Positions 1 through 11,771 of a DNA stretch of 64,000 nucleotides are shown here, one piece after another. Source of the stretch: Lytechinus pictus. Lineage: Eukaryota; Echinodermata; Echinoidea; Temnopleuroida; Toxopneustidae. The translations under genes were made by a program, and so were the position numbers. Location of the stretch: NCBI RefSeq assembly GCF_037042905.1, contig NC_087249.1, forward strand, positions 10,908,001-10,972,000. The letters run 5' to 3'. The notes below the pieces were generated by a model. It did not search any database. It was given only the letters and a program-made list of their open reading frames with translations, and was not told the DNA's origin. Within the stretch, counting starts at the first letter, position 1; every line of letters begins with the position of its first letter.

Positions 1-464
1 ATTTATTCATCATGTTCCATGACAAATTGAATTTAGTGAATGTATAATACTGTATATATATAAATGGGGGAGGTGCTCGCATAAGACGCCACAAAAATTA
101 AAAATTTAAAACTATCTTGCCTTTTGTTGGATATTCATCAAACCAGATTTTCGGGGGAAGTTTCATTCTGATTTTCTTTTATATGATTAATTTTGCGTTT
201 TACACTAAAGATGTTTTGACAACATCTCTGTGCTGAATCGTAACAGTTTATCATTAAATTTTAACGCGTCTTTGATAATATTGATAATAAATAATAACAA
301 TAACTCTTATTTACCCAGGGTAGCCAATCTCAGCTGTAAGTTGTTCTTCCTATGGGCCCTGCATAACTTAATATGTTATCATCACCCTTCTCCGTTGTCA
401 TACTTCGAGCGCCTGACAAATAGACAGAAGGTCCCATTTTTAAATCTTTGGTATGGCTCGGACG

Positions 465-535
465 GAGATCGAACCCGCGACCTCCCGTTCATGAGACGGG
501 CGCTCTGTCACTGAGCCACCATTTTGGTTAAGTCA
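465..535 (-). repeat. tRNA-like sequence (CAT anticodon position), probably SINE or pseudogene
   Basis: The minus strand has GGCTCAGTGACAGAGC (D arm), CCCGTCTCATGAACGGG (anticodon arm with CAT) and GCGGGTTCGATCTCCGT (T arm). The acceptor stem does not pair (three of seven positions), so a working tRNA is unlikely. Confidence 0.45.
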
Positions 536-800
536 CATCAATGAAAGCGACTCCAAATCGAATAATATATATAACGTTATTTTAATTCCAGGGGGTCGTT
601 TCATAGAGCTGTTCGTAAGTTATAAGAGCGACTTTAAGAACGACTGGTGATCCTTTCTTATGCGCTAAATAAAATCACCAATGAACATTTAATGGTGGAC
701 ATCATTTACCACGAGAAAGTCACTCTTTCTTACGAAAAGCTTTATGAAACACCCGCCAGGACGGTTTGGAGTTGGTTTCGTTGGTGTAACTGAGCATTGG
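533..800. mobile_element. Nested foldback elements: MITE family 1 interrupted by a second MITE
   Basis: The outer arms are TGAAAGCGACTCCAAATCG and TTTGGAGTTGGTTTCGTTGG. Between them, about 592-759, is a second inverted pair, GTCGTTTCATAGAGCT against AGCTTTATGAAACACC, with TTCGTAAG / CTTACGAA inside. Confidence 0.65.
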
Positions 801-1583
801 CTCGATTATAATTAGTTGGTTTTAAGGGCGCCTCAATTTGAGTGAGTGCACACATATTATTTACCAAGAATTCTCAAAAAGCCACTGTCGATTAAATGCC
901 AAGCTGTCGGGCATAGGTGCCCTGCCCGGGAATCGATCCCCGGACTTCAAAGTGTCTAAAGTACTGCAATAGATCGATGTACTAGGCGAGCTCTATGATT
1001 TTTCAAAAGCCCCTCCCCCCAAAAAAATAAAAAATAAAAAATAAAAAATGAATAAAATAAATAAATAACATTAAATATAAAAAGGGGGAGGAAGGAGGGG
1101 GTAAAGATAATAAGCAATAAAAATGGCTTTGTCCATTATATCTATACAATATCCCTATTTTCTTCATCTTAATTCCGTAAAAACTCTTCTTTAGGTTATG
1201 ATCTTGCCCACCCCCCCCCCCACAAAAAAAGAAACGACCCCATTTATACATGCATATAATAATTAAACCTTTATTTCGTTAAATAAACATCACGCCTTAT
1301 AATTTTGAATCATCGATTGTTTGACTGAAATGACAATCTGCCTTCTTTTAATTATCATGATTATTCAAGCAGGGGTAATAAAGCGTGATCATAGAGAAAT
1401 GACGACCTGGAGGTGACGCCATTGTTTGACTCAATATGTGTCATACGAACCTTTCCACTTTTTTTGACAGTTCTTCTTCCCTTTTTTTCCCTTTTCTTCC
1501 TCTTTTTTCTTATACCTTTTTCACTGTTTGAAAACTTTTAGGGGCTGTCGACCCCTACCCTATGTAGAAGCGCGACTGATGTT

Positions 1584-4060
1584 TGTCTCGCCTGCATAGC
1601 AGAGCGAGACTATAGGCGCCTCACAGTGGGCCAGAATGAGTTGAAAGTGCGCCAAAATTATATTCCGAGTTATATTTTAATTAAACATGTTGTTTAAGGT
1701 TGATTTTGGGCATAGAATCGACTGAACATAATTTAAAGCCGACATGGCGTCACCTTGATACCAAATTTTGATTGGCTACTTAAAACCTATCTGTGAGAAG
1801 ACAAATTACGCTAAACAATGTGTAGTATATAAACTTTTGTGTTATGTGTTACTTTAAGATTGACCAGAGTGAATGTCGGTTTATGCTTCTCACATGCCTA
1901 AAAGTGTGTATGAGATCCTGAAATAATTTTATGGCATCAAAATGATCATTGGATTAAAAAAAAAATACTTTTGAAATCTGAAAAATATTAACCGTGTTTT
2001 ATCACCACGATAAGAGGAGGGTTTTGGGCTGAAAATTTCAAGTAACTTTTATCTCTGGGAGAGGGGTGGGTAGCCCTTATATGCGTTATCAACCTTTCAT
2101 TTTGTTAACATTATGCCCGGAATTCATGTCATTTTCATCATGGAAGGGGAATCGTCCTCGCCGTGCAAAAATGAACGGCGATGTACACCCACACGGTACG
2201 TTGCGATGACTTCGCGGTATAAAAATGACCGTTTTGGGGGTGATGTGTCAAGTAAATTCGGGTCTGTTCTATAATTTCTGTAAAATCCTCACACCTCCTA
2301 CATTCATTCATTTAGTAACACATAAAAGATACTATTTCTAACCGCAAATATCATATGGATATAGCTTGTCCGACGATTAGGAGCCGATCGACCGTTTTTA
2401 TTATAAATGATAAAACAAATATCAAACTTGCAGATCTCTGTTCTTGATAGATATTAGGAATCTATATAATGACATTACATACACCGTTTATTGTAGAGTA
2501 ACAGTGACACATGAACCGACATCTTACCCTATATTATGCGACAAGTCAGACCAGTTGAAAAAAAAACCAGAGATATAACTCGATGAGCAAAAAACTGTGG
2601 AAAAACTGTGAAAGACTTTTGCAACCCCCCCCCCTCTGAATTTGTTTATCAGATTATCATAAACTTTAATAATTTGAACACTTTCACTTTGCGAATTTTA
2701 AATTCTGTAAATTTGTCGTAACGAAGAGAACAAGCTAGAATGATACGCCCAACGTATCCTTACCGCACGTTATCCGTTCTTTCCGCGCTCCAATGCCAAT
2801 GCACTTGTAATTACATTCCACGGAGGCTTCGAACCCCAATGACTATGCATTCCTGCAAAGTTTACGAACATTAACAAAACAAACAACATTTACCTGCTAT
2901 ACAACAGTAACGCAGGTAAATAATATTCTCACATGAAAACGGACAGCTAAATTTGGTATCGACTTAAAGCTTAGACATCGGGGAAAATTATGCTGATAGA
3001 ATTTAGACGGAAATCCAAACGTTTCTAATGTAGATGCAAAAAACATGGATTATCAGCCTATTTCGAGGAATAACTATAAACCTCCTGAAAGGTGTCTTTT
3101 ATCTACTTTGAACCCTTTCACACGAAAAAGGAATAAAGCAGGATTATGTTGGAGCCATTTCAAATTCCTACATGTAAAAACCTCATGTGAAATGGCCTGT
3201 ATTTCAACTAAGTTGTCATATATACGCGGCATTTCGCAAAATGCCACATTTTACGATTTGAGGTAGGAAATTAACAACATTTATGCAAATTCCCGAATGA
3301 AATATTTTGCTGAAGTATTCTTCAAATTGTTGTCTTTCAGCTGGGCATGACAAAAATTAAAAATCTGAAAATGCCCAAAATGACTTTTGGCGCACTTTTG
3401 TTTCGCCCCGGCCCACTAAGCGCCGCTTTTCGGACGGAGGTGGCTGCGGGCGGCTGCGGCGTCGTCAACGTTGAAATCTTAACCAAGGTCAAGTTTTTTT
3501 AATGCCTCATAACTTAAAAAGTATGTGTACCTAGTTCATGAAACTTAGACATAATGGTAATCAAGTATTACTAAAGATTCTGCCTGAGTTTCAGGTCACA
3601 TGACCTAGGTAAAATGTCATTTAGGGTCAATGAACTTTGGTAATGTTGGCGGTATTTATGGAATTGTCATCATAACTTTAAAAGTTTATGGATCTAGTTC
3701 ATGAAAATTTGACATTAAGAGCAACCATGTGTCCCTAAATATCCTGTGCTTGTTTCAGGTCACACAATAATGACCAAGATCAAACGTCATTTAAGGTCAA
3801 TGAACTTTGGCCGTGTTAGGGGTAGGCCTATTTGTTGAATTGGCATCATAACTTAGAAAGTTTATGAATCTAGTTCATAAAACGTACACATAAGGGTAAT
3901 CGAGAATGAATGATTGCTTTGAACACGTTTTAAGTCACATGATCATGGTCAAAGGTCATTTTGGGTCAATGAATGTTTTCTTTTGTGAATGATTATGCAA
4001 TAGCTGTTTTCAAAGTCAGCACTGCTGCTATATTGAATCGCATAATGCAGGCGAAATTGC
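1584..4060. mobile_element. GTCTCGCCTGC-headed element with tandem core, split by a 1.8-kb TIR element
   Basis: The head GTCTCGCCTGCATAGCAGAG (1584) and the GTCGTCAACGTTGAAATC / tandem core (about 3460-3990) are parts of one element. The core has three units of about 170 bp, each with AACTTAGAAAGT and GGTCAATGAACTTTGG words. Between them, about 1625-3419, is an insert with inverted ends CACAGTGGGCC...GTGCGCCAAAA and TTTTGGCGCAC...GGCCCACT. The tail GCAGGCGAAATTGCC lies near 4050. Confidence 0.5.
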
Positions 4061-4926
4061 CAGTGGCGTTCCACTTGTATTTCTTTGTGATGCCATGGAT
4101 ACAAAAGATGACTTGGGGTCTTTTCACACGAGAATCTTGAATCATCATTGTGATGATGATTGCAATTCCTCTTTAGAATCATTGGGCACCATTTACACGT
4201 TCACTCGAAAACTGTTATTTGAATTCGAATTCCTACGCGAAGGCGGTATTGTGTCAGTCAAACCCAATCAAAGCACTGCATCACAAAAAAGAAACTACGA
4301 TAAGTGCATGACAATCGTTTTATCTACGGAAGTGCTTGAAAGGTCACGTAAGCTCCGCCCCTCAAAAATATGTTTAGGAGGTTAACCCTTTCAGACGTAA
4401 AATTCGTACCGTATTTTGAGTGAAACCAAGGAGCTTCGCTCCTTGGTGAAACTTAACTGAAATTCACCTTCGGAGTAGAATTTGAATTCGTGATTGTGAT
4501 TAGCGTTCGTGATTCTAGTTTGCTTTCACTCGTGCTTAAAATTCGTCATTATAATTATTTTTCACTGGAATCATCATTCATTACGATTTTGGTACATTGT
4601 GAAAGGGTAGAATAATGCATGCAAGTGGCAAAGGACCATCGATAAGCCATTTACAGGTATATTCTTTCTTTCATATAAAAGATCAATTTTTGTTTTTTTT
4701 ATTCAAATTATTACCCGATAATGACCGAGGGGAGTGTGATATTACACCAAAGTCGGTTGATTATAAAATTATAATATTTGTTTCTCAATCTTTTCTGCTT
4801 AACAAACAAAACGAGTATCGGTAAAGAGTTAAATTAATGAATTATGCTAAATTCATGCAAGAAATGATTTAAATCATTGAATAATGGCGAGGAAGGGATT
4901 CAATTTTCGGCAAAGCATCATTTTTG
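4061..4926. other. AT-rich stretch between tandem-core elements: no gene seen
   Basis: Overlapping short frames on both strands at about 3949-4385 have no recognisable domain, leader or splice context, so I do not call a gene. Confidence 0.5.
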
Positions 4927-5177
4927 TCTCGCCTGCGTAGCGGAGCGAGACATAGGTATCACTATTTCCGGTGTCGGCGTCGTCGTCAACAATTGTGTTG
5001 TACACCCAATAACTTTCTATAGCTTCGAGGTGGGATCACCAAATTCATACCAGAGGTCCATCTCCTAAAGGCACAGGTCAAGTTCGAATATGAGTCGAAT
5101 TTGAATAAGGTCAAAGGCAGTGGCGTACCTAGGATTTTCCACAGGGGGGGCAAAACCGTCCGCCAAAAAATTTGACA

Positions 5178-5213
<36 letters not shown>

Positions 5214-5261
5214 AGGTCTTCGATCACAAATAAAGGATTTCGTACCAGAAAAAAATTGACA

Positions 5262-5299
<38 letters not shown>

Positions 5300-6592
5300 T
5301 CTTCAAGCTCGTCAGGGGGGTATTGAAGGTCTTAAAGCTCGTCAGGGGGGGCAAAAAAGGTTTTTCAAGCCCGTCAGGGGGGGCAAAGATACGTTTTTGC
5401 ATGGGTTTTGACTCGTCAGGGGGGGCAGAGTGCCCCCCTGCCCCCCCGTAGGTACGCTAGTGGTCAAAGGTCAATGAACTTTCCATGACTGGCACTGTGC
5501 TGTGTTCTACACATAATAACGTTGTACACCCAATAACTTTCTTTAGCTTCGAGGTGGGATCACCAAATTCATACCAGAGGTCCATCTCCTGAAGGCACAG
5601 GTCAAGTTCGAATATGAATCGAATTTGAATAAGGTCAAAGGTCAATGAACTTTCCATGACTGGCACTGTGCTGTGTTGTAAACATAATAACTTTCTATAT
5701 CTTCGAGGTGGGATCACCAAATTCATACCAGAGGTCCATCTCCTAAAGGCACAGGTCAAGTTCGAATATGAGTCGAATTTGAATAAGGTCAAAGGTCAAT
5801 GAACTTTCCATGACTGGCACTGTGCTGTGTTGTACATACAGTAACTTTCTATAGCTTCGAGGTGAGATCGCCAAATTCATAACAGAGGTCCATCTCCTGA
5901 AGGTACAGGTCAAGTTCGAATATGAGTCGAATTTGAATAAGGTCAAAGGTCAAAGGTCAATGAACTTTCCATGGCTGGCACTGTGCTGTGTTGTACACAC
6001 AATAACTTTCTATAGCTTCGAGGTGAGATCGCCAAATTCATAACAGAGGTCCATCTCTTGAAGGTGCAGGTCAACTTCAAATGTGAGCCGAATTTGAATA
6101 AGGTCAAAGGTCAATGAACTTTCCATGACTGGCACTGTGCTGTGCTGTACACAAAATAACTTTCTATAGCTTCGAGGTGAGATCGCCAAATTCATAACAG
6201 AGGTCCATCTCTTGAAGGTGCAGGTCAAATTCAAATGTGAGCCGAATTTGAATAACGTCAAAGGTCAAAGGTCAATGAACTTACCATGACTGGCACTGTG
6301 CTGTGTTGTACACATAATAACTTTTTATATCTTCGAGGTAGGATTGCCAAATTCAAACAAGAGGTCCATCTCTTGAAGGTGCAGGTCAAGTTCGAATGTG
6401 AGTTGAATTTGATTAAGGTCAAAGGTCAATGAACTTTCCATGACTGGCACTGCTGTGTTGTACACACAATAACTTTCTATAGCTTCGAGGTGGGATCGCA
6501 AAAACTCGTAACAGAGGTCCATCTAAGTAATATAGCATACATGTAGTTTTGACATGCAGTCTCTTCATGACTGCAATATGCAGGCGAGACAA
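4927..6592. mobile_element. GTCTCGCCTGC-bounded element with about seven tandem 150-170-bp units
   Basis: Head GTCTCGCCTGCGTAGCGGAG, tail GCAGGCGAGAC (complement of the head). Between them, units start near 5464, 5635, 5787, 5949, 6108, 6263 and 6418, each with GGTCAATGAACTTTCCATGA and ATAGCTTCGAGGTG. The head-core-tail plan matches the description of sea urchin Tsp and bivalve pearl elements (Helitron-related, non-autonomous); this assignment is inference. Confidence 0.6.
5118..5462. mobile_element. Short hAT-like poly-G/poly-A element, copy 1
   Basis: Ends CAGTGGCGTACCTAGG and CCGTAGGTACGCTAGTG. The 8-bp duplication GTCAAAGG is at 5110-5117 and 5463-5470. It interrupts the first unit of the tandem array, so it is younger than the array. 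The interior has two long A runs after TTGACAAGC and repeated AGCTCGTCAGGGGGG. Confidence 0.85.
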
Positions 6593-7347
6593 CGCTTGGC
6601 GTTTGCCTTGTTTTTTATATCGATACCGGCTTACAAGAAAACTCATGAAAGAAAGAAATAAAAATCAATAAACTATCCCATGCAGGAACTATCCCATTGC
6701 TAATTTATCCATTAAAGTACTTTATTTTTTTATGGAAATCAGAAAGTAAGATTTAAAACCAAAATGAAATGAATGTACAATATGAAAGCAAAAGTCAGAA
6801 TCGAGCACTACCAAACAAATGACCTGTCTTTGTATAAATATGTCTGATTTTGTGTCGATTTGGTAAAATATTTTGTTTCATTTTGTTTTCTGCTTGATTG
6901 ACAATATGTAATATACAATATCTTAATTTTTGGAAGCGAGAACTTGACCCGACATAGGCGACATTTAAGTCATAGTACACACAAGAAGAAGTTGTTAAAC
7001 ACATCAAATCAACATCCTTTCAACTTTCAACATCATTTTGTCAGCTTTTTAGAAAAAATAGCGATTTTAATGATACGCATGCATATTCCAGACGTCACAA
7101 TAATCGCGTCTTTGATTATCTTGTTGATTTACAATGCGACAAACCAAAACTATCATCCAACTTTAGCCCACAACATCATTGAACTCCATCTAAAGTATCT
7201 CACTATATAGGTCCATCAAGTTTATTAACACGACATCTGAATGAAATGCACGGTGCCAAGACATGTCTCGGAGAATGTTAAGACTTCTGTTAACGAGATG
7301 GAATTCTTCAGGATGGGGTATGTCGTAGAGTATCATTCATCGAAAAG
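6593..7347. other. Upstream flank of G1
   Basis: AT-rich, no gene. This is the region 5' of the G1 TATA box and would contain its upstream control sequences. I recognise no specific site. Confidence 0.4.
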
Positions 7348-7356
7348 TATATAAAG
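7348..7356 (+). promoter_or_regulatory. TATA box of G1, now separated from the start codon by a mobile element
   Basis: TATATAAAG lies 1.7 kb upstream of the G1 start codon. Subtracting the 1588-bp insertion and one copy of its 8-bp duplication gives a TATA-to-ATG spacing of about 129 bp, matching the paralogs (114-140 bp). Confidence 0.65.
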
Positions 7357-7458
7357 TCGATGACATCGAAATGCTCGTCACCTTCGCCACTGACACTGGG
7401 AGAGTTTGCACGAGCATCAATAAGATCTTCTTTCAGAATATCTTGTACAACTGCAGAC

Positions 7459-9046
7459 CAGTGGCGTAACAGGCGGGGGGGCAGGGGGGGCAAGTTGCCC
7501 CCCCTGGCGGATTTCACCGGGAAAATAAAAGAAAAACGGGAAAAAGAAAAAAAGGAGAGAGAAAGAAAGGGAAAGAGGAAAAGGAAAGGAGGAAAAGGAA
7601 AGGGAAAAGAAAACGAAGAAAAAACAATTTTTTTTAAATGGAAAAGGAAGGAAAGCAGGAAAATGTACGAAAGAAGAACATTTGAGAAAGAACGAATCAT
7701 TCCGAAATAGGCCTATGTAATGCGATAGCACGGTGGGAAATGAATTAAAAGATGACAAAATGGCAACCAATAGCGGGAAACGAAGTTAGAGAGGGTTAGT
7801 CAAAAGCTAAATTGGAAAAGAAAAGGGACAAGGAAAAAAAATAATAACACGACCGGGCTGCCGATGATTGAAAATAAAGAGCGGGAAAAAAGATTGACTG
7901 CATACAACATTGTGCTATAAGCTTGCTAAATTTTATGCAAATAAGCTACCGGGGCTTTGCCCCAGACCCCACGCAGTAGGGGCTCTTCATTTATAACCTT
8001 CAAATGGCTCTATAATGCCCCCGTTCAATCACAATCAATCACTGGCATACAGGCGCGCGGGGGGGGGGGGAGGTCTTGGTTCCACACCCAAGAGAAAATA
8101 AAAGAAATTGTAGGAGACAACGTATAATGAAATGAATGGAAACAATGAAATGCGTTATTTGCTGAATATAATGGAAAAAGCGATCACATAATTAGAATTT
8201 AATTTCAATTGGTAATTTTTTTTCCAGCCCGCTTTGCATGCTGGCGACTTTTTTTTACAAATTTTCCCACATTGCTATGGTTTGCCCCTTAAAAATATTT
8301 GGTTCACTATGCAACCGGGTTGAATAAATGTGTTGTGTAAAAGCTATATTCTGTATATGACCGCGATTTGAATAAAATAGCGGCAATCTGCGAGGTTTAA
8401 ATGGCTTTGATATCAAGAAGTTCCGGGAGCTCCGCCCGGACCCCAACCACACAGCACTGCGTATTGAAGGGTTGGGCCATGGCCCCCAAAAGTTCTACAA
8501 ACAAGAAGAATAAAAAAGAGGAAAGAAAAGCAAAGGAAAAGTGTAGGATATGATTTTATTTACTGAATATAATGTAAAAAAATAGCTCAAAGTTAGATTC
8601 TCATGAAAAGGTGATTTTTTTCTCGCTCGCTTCGCTCGCTCGGGACTTATAGTAAGCAGCTTTTTAGCACATGTGCTATACTGCTCCCCTGGTTTTTTTT
8701 CTTCTTTTTTTACTCTTCACGCTACTTCCACAAAGAATCCTGTTCACAGTGGCGTACAGACCACAAAAAAGGAATCTAAAGAGAGAAGAGTGAAATATAT
8801 TATTTTCTGGATATCATGTCAAAATCTATCACAAAATTGGATTTTTGTATTAAAAAGGTCCAAATTTTTGCTCGCTCGCTTCGCTCGCTCGCAACTGTTT
8901 TTAAAGATAAATTCTGCCCGATACGCAATATCTGGCCTTCTCAAAATAGTCGCCTCATTACACCATTACGCCTGCTCATACCATGATATGACCGGGAAAT
9001 TTTTGGCTCTTGCCCCCCTTGGCCACCGACCCCTGTTACGCCGCTG
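7459..9046. mobile_element. Non-autonomous hAT-like element (1588 bp) in the G1 leader
   Basis: The left end is CAGTGGCGTAACAGG. The right end is CCTGTTACGCCGCTG, whose complement CAGCGGCGTAACAGG differs at one base. The direct repeat CTGCAGAC flanks it at 7451-7458 and 9047-9054; an 8-bp duplication with CAGTGGCG-type ends is the hAT signature. The inside is poly-G and purine-rich, with two copies of a palindromic CTCGCTCGCTTCGCTCGCTCG-type motif (about 8623 and 8867), and no transposase is visible. A second terminus-like CAGTGGCGTACA at about 8748 suggests a composite element. The insertion ends 26 bp before the G1 start codon. Confidence 0.85.
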
Positions 9047-9072
9047 CTGCAGACACAGTGACCACGAACAAG

Positions 9073-10501
9073 ATGGCGGTCTTTGTAAAAGCTATTTGCC
9101 TTCTTGCTGGTGAGTATACTTTTTTTTTGAAAATAGTATTAGCATGGACCTACTACAACTGTTGTAGTAGGTCCATGGTATTAGCAAAAGGGACTACTCA
9201 GTGATATTTCGATATGGGGGGGGGGGCAACGACCTACTGGTGACGTTATAGTGATTCTACTCGCTTTTCGCCTCCCAGGAACAGGTGACGCCAAACAAAT
9301 AACAACTTTAAGAATAATAATAATGATAAAATAATTATTATGATAATAATAATGTAATAATAATCATTGTAATGATAATAATACTAAGAATAGTTATAAT
9401 TATCATTATTATTATCGTTATTCTTATTGTTATTTTTATTATCATCATCATCATTATCTTTATCATTAGTATTATTATTATTATTATAATTATATATTTT
9501 TTAATAGAATAGACTAAGATCTTAGAGGGTTACAGAGTTCAGACCTGTCCTTTTTATTCTCTTCGTTCTTCTTTCTCTCCACCGTTTTCATTAAATTTTC
9601 TCCCTTTTTCCACTACTTGAAAAAAGTCAAGGGGCGTCGCCCCAGGGACACCCTCCACTGCCCCCTAGTGCCGCTGCCCCTATATTAAGTTCTTATCTTC
9701 CAAAGCATTCTCATACCTAGTCATTATTCACTCGTGACTTCACTAGTCATAATGATTATACTTCTAATTGTGATATAGATTAAATATGTTGAATCGAGAT
9801 ATTTAATTCAATATCGAAGATATGACAGAATGGAACAATTAATGCGTTAAAGACACTATCGGGTTAATTTAGATTTCCCAACTTAACCTTTTATCATTCT
9901 TTATTCCATTCGCACAGCATTTTGCTTCACGATCGAAGCCAAAAACGACACTCGTACGGATCCTGCAAAGAAGCTAACTCCGCCCGCTTCACCTCCCCAA
10001 AACCAGTTCGACTTCGTGTTCAGTATCTATAATCAAACCACGCCAAGCCCTGAGAGTCCAACTACCACGAGGATGACCAGACCAAGCACTGGCAACCAAG
10101 GTACGATCCAGCCTAACATCGTAGGAGGGTCTACGAGCATCTACGACGACTCTTCCGAGGAGGAATCCGATACTGATACGGATGACGGCGAGGTCCAAAG
10201 TGCTCCTTCTTATGTCTTTACGGGAAACGAGAATCGAGTGAGCGGAAATACACGACCAATGTTTCCTGGACGGACTAGGCAGCGAGTCATGGCAGGAGAG
10301 CAGGATGGGGACCTCGTAGGAGACTACGAGGGTGATTTCTTTGGCGTTCACGACCATCTCGTCGGCAGGGCTACCGGTTCGTCTGCTCGTGGAGTCGGAA
10401 TCGCTCTCGGTTTGCTCGGACTGCTAACTGTGGTAATAGCTGCTGCTTTCCTCATCATCAGAAAACAAAGGAGTAATAACGCGAGCTTTGTTCGTATTTA
10501 A
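9073..10501 (+). CDS. G1: P16-like secreted-leader, acidic single-pass membrane protein (2 exons, 206 aa)
   Basis: Exon 1 is 9073-9109 (MAVFVKAICLLA plus one base) with donor G|gtgagt. Exon 2 is 9918-10501 with acceptor cacag|CA. The junction restores an Ala and the leader ends FCFTIEA, so cleavage is expected after about residue 20. The mature protein starts with an NDT glycosylation sequon, then a Pro/Thr-rich stretch, an acidic block at about 89-104 (DDSSEEESDTDTDDGE), an Arg-containing stretch, a membrane helix at about 171-193 and a 13-residue tail starting RKQR. It is the longest member and has the shortest exon 1. The intron holds a perfect palindrome, a poly-G run and an ATT/AAT microsatellite. 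Its leader is interrupted by a hAT-like element, so it may be silenced or carry a very long 5' UTR. The start was chosen because it opens the hydrophobic leader immediately before a good donor. Confidence 0.75.
9143..9177. repeat. Perfect 17-bp-arm palindrome flanked by 8-bp direct repeats (G1 intron)
   Basis: Arms CATGGACCTACTACAAC and its exact complement are separated by a single T. The direct repeat GTATTAGC lies on both sides (about 9136-9143 and 9178-9185, sharing an edge base with the arms). This looks like a minute insertion with a target-site duplication rather than simple sequence. Confidence 0.7.
9300..9500. repeat. ATT/AAT microsatellite in the G1 intron
   Basis: Imperfect AAT and ATT trinucleotides with ATC interruptions fill this stretch, changing strand sense in the middle (AAT-rich to ATT-rich), so it can fold back on itself. 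Confidence 0.8.
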
Positions 10502-11099
10502 TGGGAATACATCGATGGTATTAATATGGACCCAATTACAGATTGTTCCAAAGCCAGTCGGTTTCTACGGAAAATTATTGAAATATGTACATTTATTTGT
10601 AATTGATTGATTAATTTATTAATATGTAATACGTACATTAATTCATATGTAATGTGTACTTTACTATATTGACCTCCTTGTATCATTAATTCATTTTCCC
10701 TTTTATTTCATAATTTATCTTGTTTACTTATTTCATTTCATTCTTAATAACTATGTTATCTTATCTTGATTTCGGGCTTGTTTTTGTTTTGGGGATTTTT
10801 GTGGGGGGGGGGGCTTCGTTTGTGATATGGACTAAGGTTGTCGTTAAATATTTTCATGGCGCCCTTTCTCAGATGTACCCCCCCCCTAAAACCAATCATC
10901 AAGGAATAATTTAGATTTGTAATTTTTAAAAACTATTTTGATCTTGACCAATTTAATATCATATTGAGACTAAATGTATTTTTTTCACAGTGATCCGATG
11001 AAAGTAAGCTTATGCAGTTCAGTTATATGTTATTTCAACAATTAAGCTTACAATTATAATGTTTCTTGGCGCTTTACATTGTAATTATTATTATCCCAG

Positions 11100-11345
11100 T
11101 CATTGGATCCAATCATACCCGCACATCCTTCTCCACTCCCTGGGGAACATTCCAACAAGAGTTCCAAGACTTATTTGCTAGGCATACTACATATAGGCAT
11201 TGGCGTACTGCCGGGTACCCATTGAAAAGCTGGGTTGGAGAGTAGATTGATGCCTTGCCAAACGATACTATAGGGCCGCGGCGGGTGGGATTCGAACTCA
11301 CAACTTTCTAATTACAAGGCGAGAGTCAGAACCGCTAAACCACGA
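11100..11345 (-). repeat. tRNA-derived SINE-like sequence
   Basis: The minus strand reads an A-box-like GTGGTTTAGCGG and a B-box GAGTTCGAATCCCACC with tRNA spacing, followed by a non-tRNA body. A related sequence on the plus strand at about 51385-51515 has GTGTTTGAATCCCACC. The acceptor stem is not formed, so this is a SINE head and not a tRNA gene. The family resembles tRNA-derived SINEs known from sea urchins. Confidence 0.6.
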
Positions 11346-11771
11346 CGCTGTTAATGTATAATATCAATGTTGTTTTTGATTGTTTTCGTTGTGATTTGCT
11401 TTCTTTATGATACATTCATTATAAATAAAGAATACAGATTTTTCATGATGAATTCAATTTCTATGAGCTGGTCAGGGGATGAATTTAATTAGTATTCTTT
11501 TTTTTCAGTTTAATATGTGAATGTGTTGTCTCTACCGAACTCTGTTGTGTAAGATACACGAAATGAGAATAACACTTTTTTGGTGCGTTAGTGTAAAAAA
11601 AATTCTAAATAAATTCATTATTTGATTGTAAAACTAATACGTGATCTCTTGCAGACCTTTTTTGTTTTATTCTTTTTTTTGGGGTGGGGGTGGGCGGTTG
11701 AATGTGAAGATGTTTGTTTCGGACACTCTTAAGAAAAAAATGGATGGTTTATATTTACCCCCCCCCCCCAC

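Noticed and set aside
465-535. Functional tRNA-Met gene
   Set aside because: The acceptor stem pairs at only three of seven positions.
3949-4385. Overlapping frames of 77 and 96 codons
   Set aside because: No domain, leader or splice evidence, and they extend from a tandem repeat into AT-rich DNA.
5464-6530. CRISPR-like array
   Set aside because: The repeated units are about 160 bp, contiguous and diverged, with no short identical repeats and unique spacers, and the genome is eukaryotic.
7360-7770. Lys/Glu/Arg-rich and Phe/Pro-rich frames on both strands
   Set aside because: They overlap the purine-rich tract of the hAT-like element and cross its boundary.
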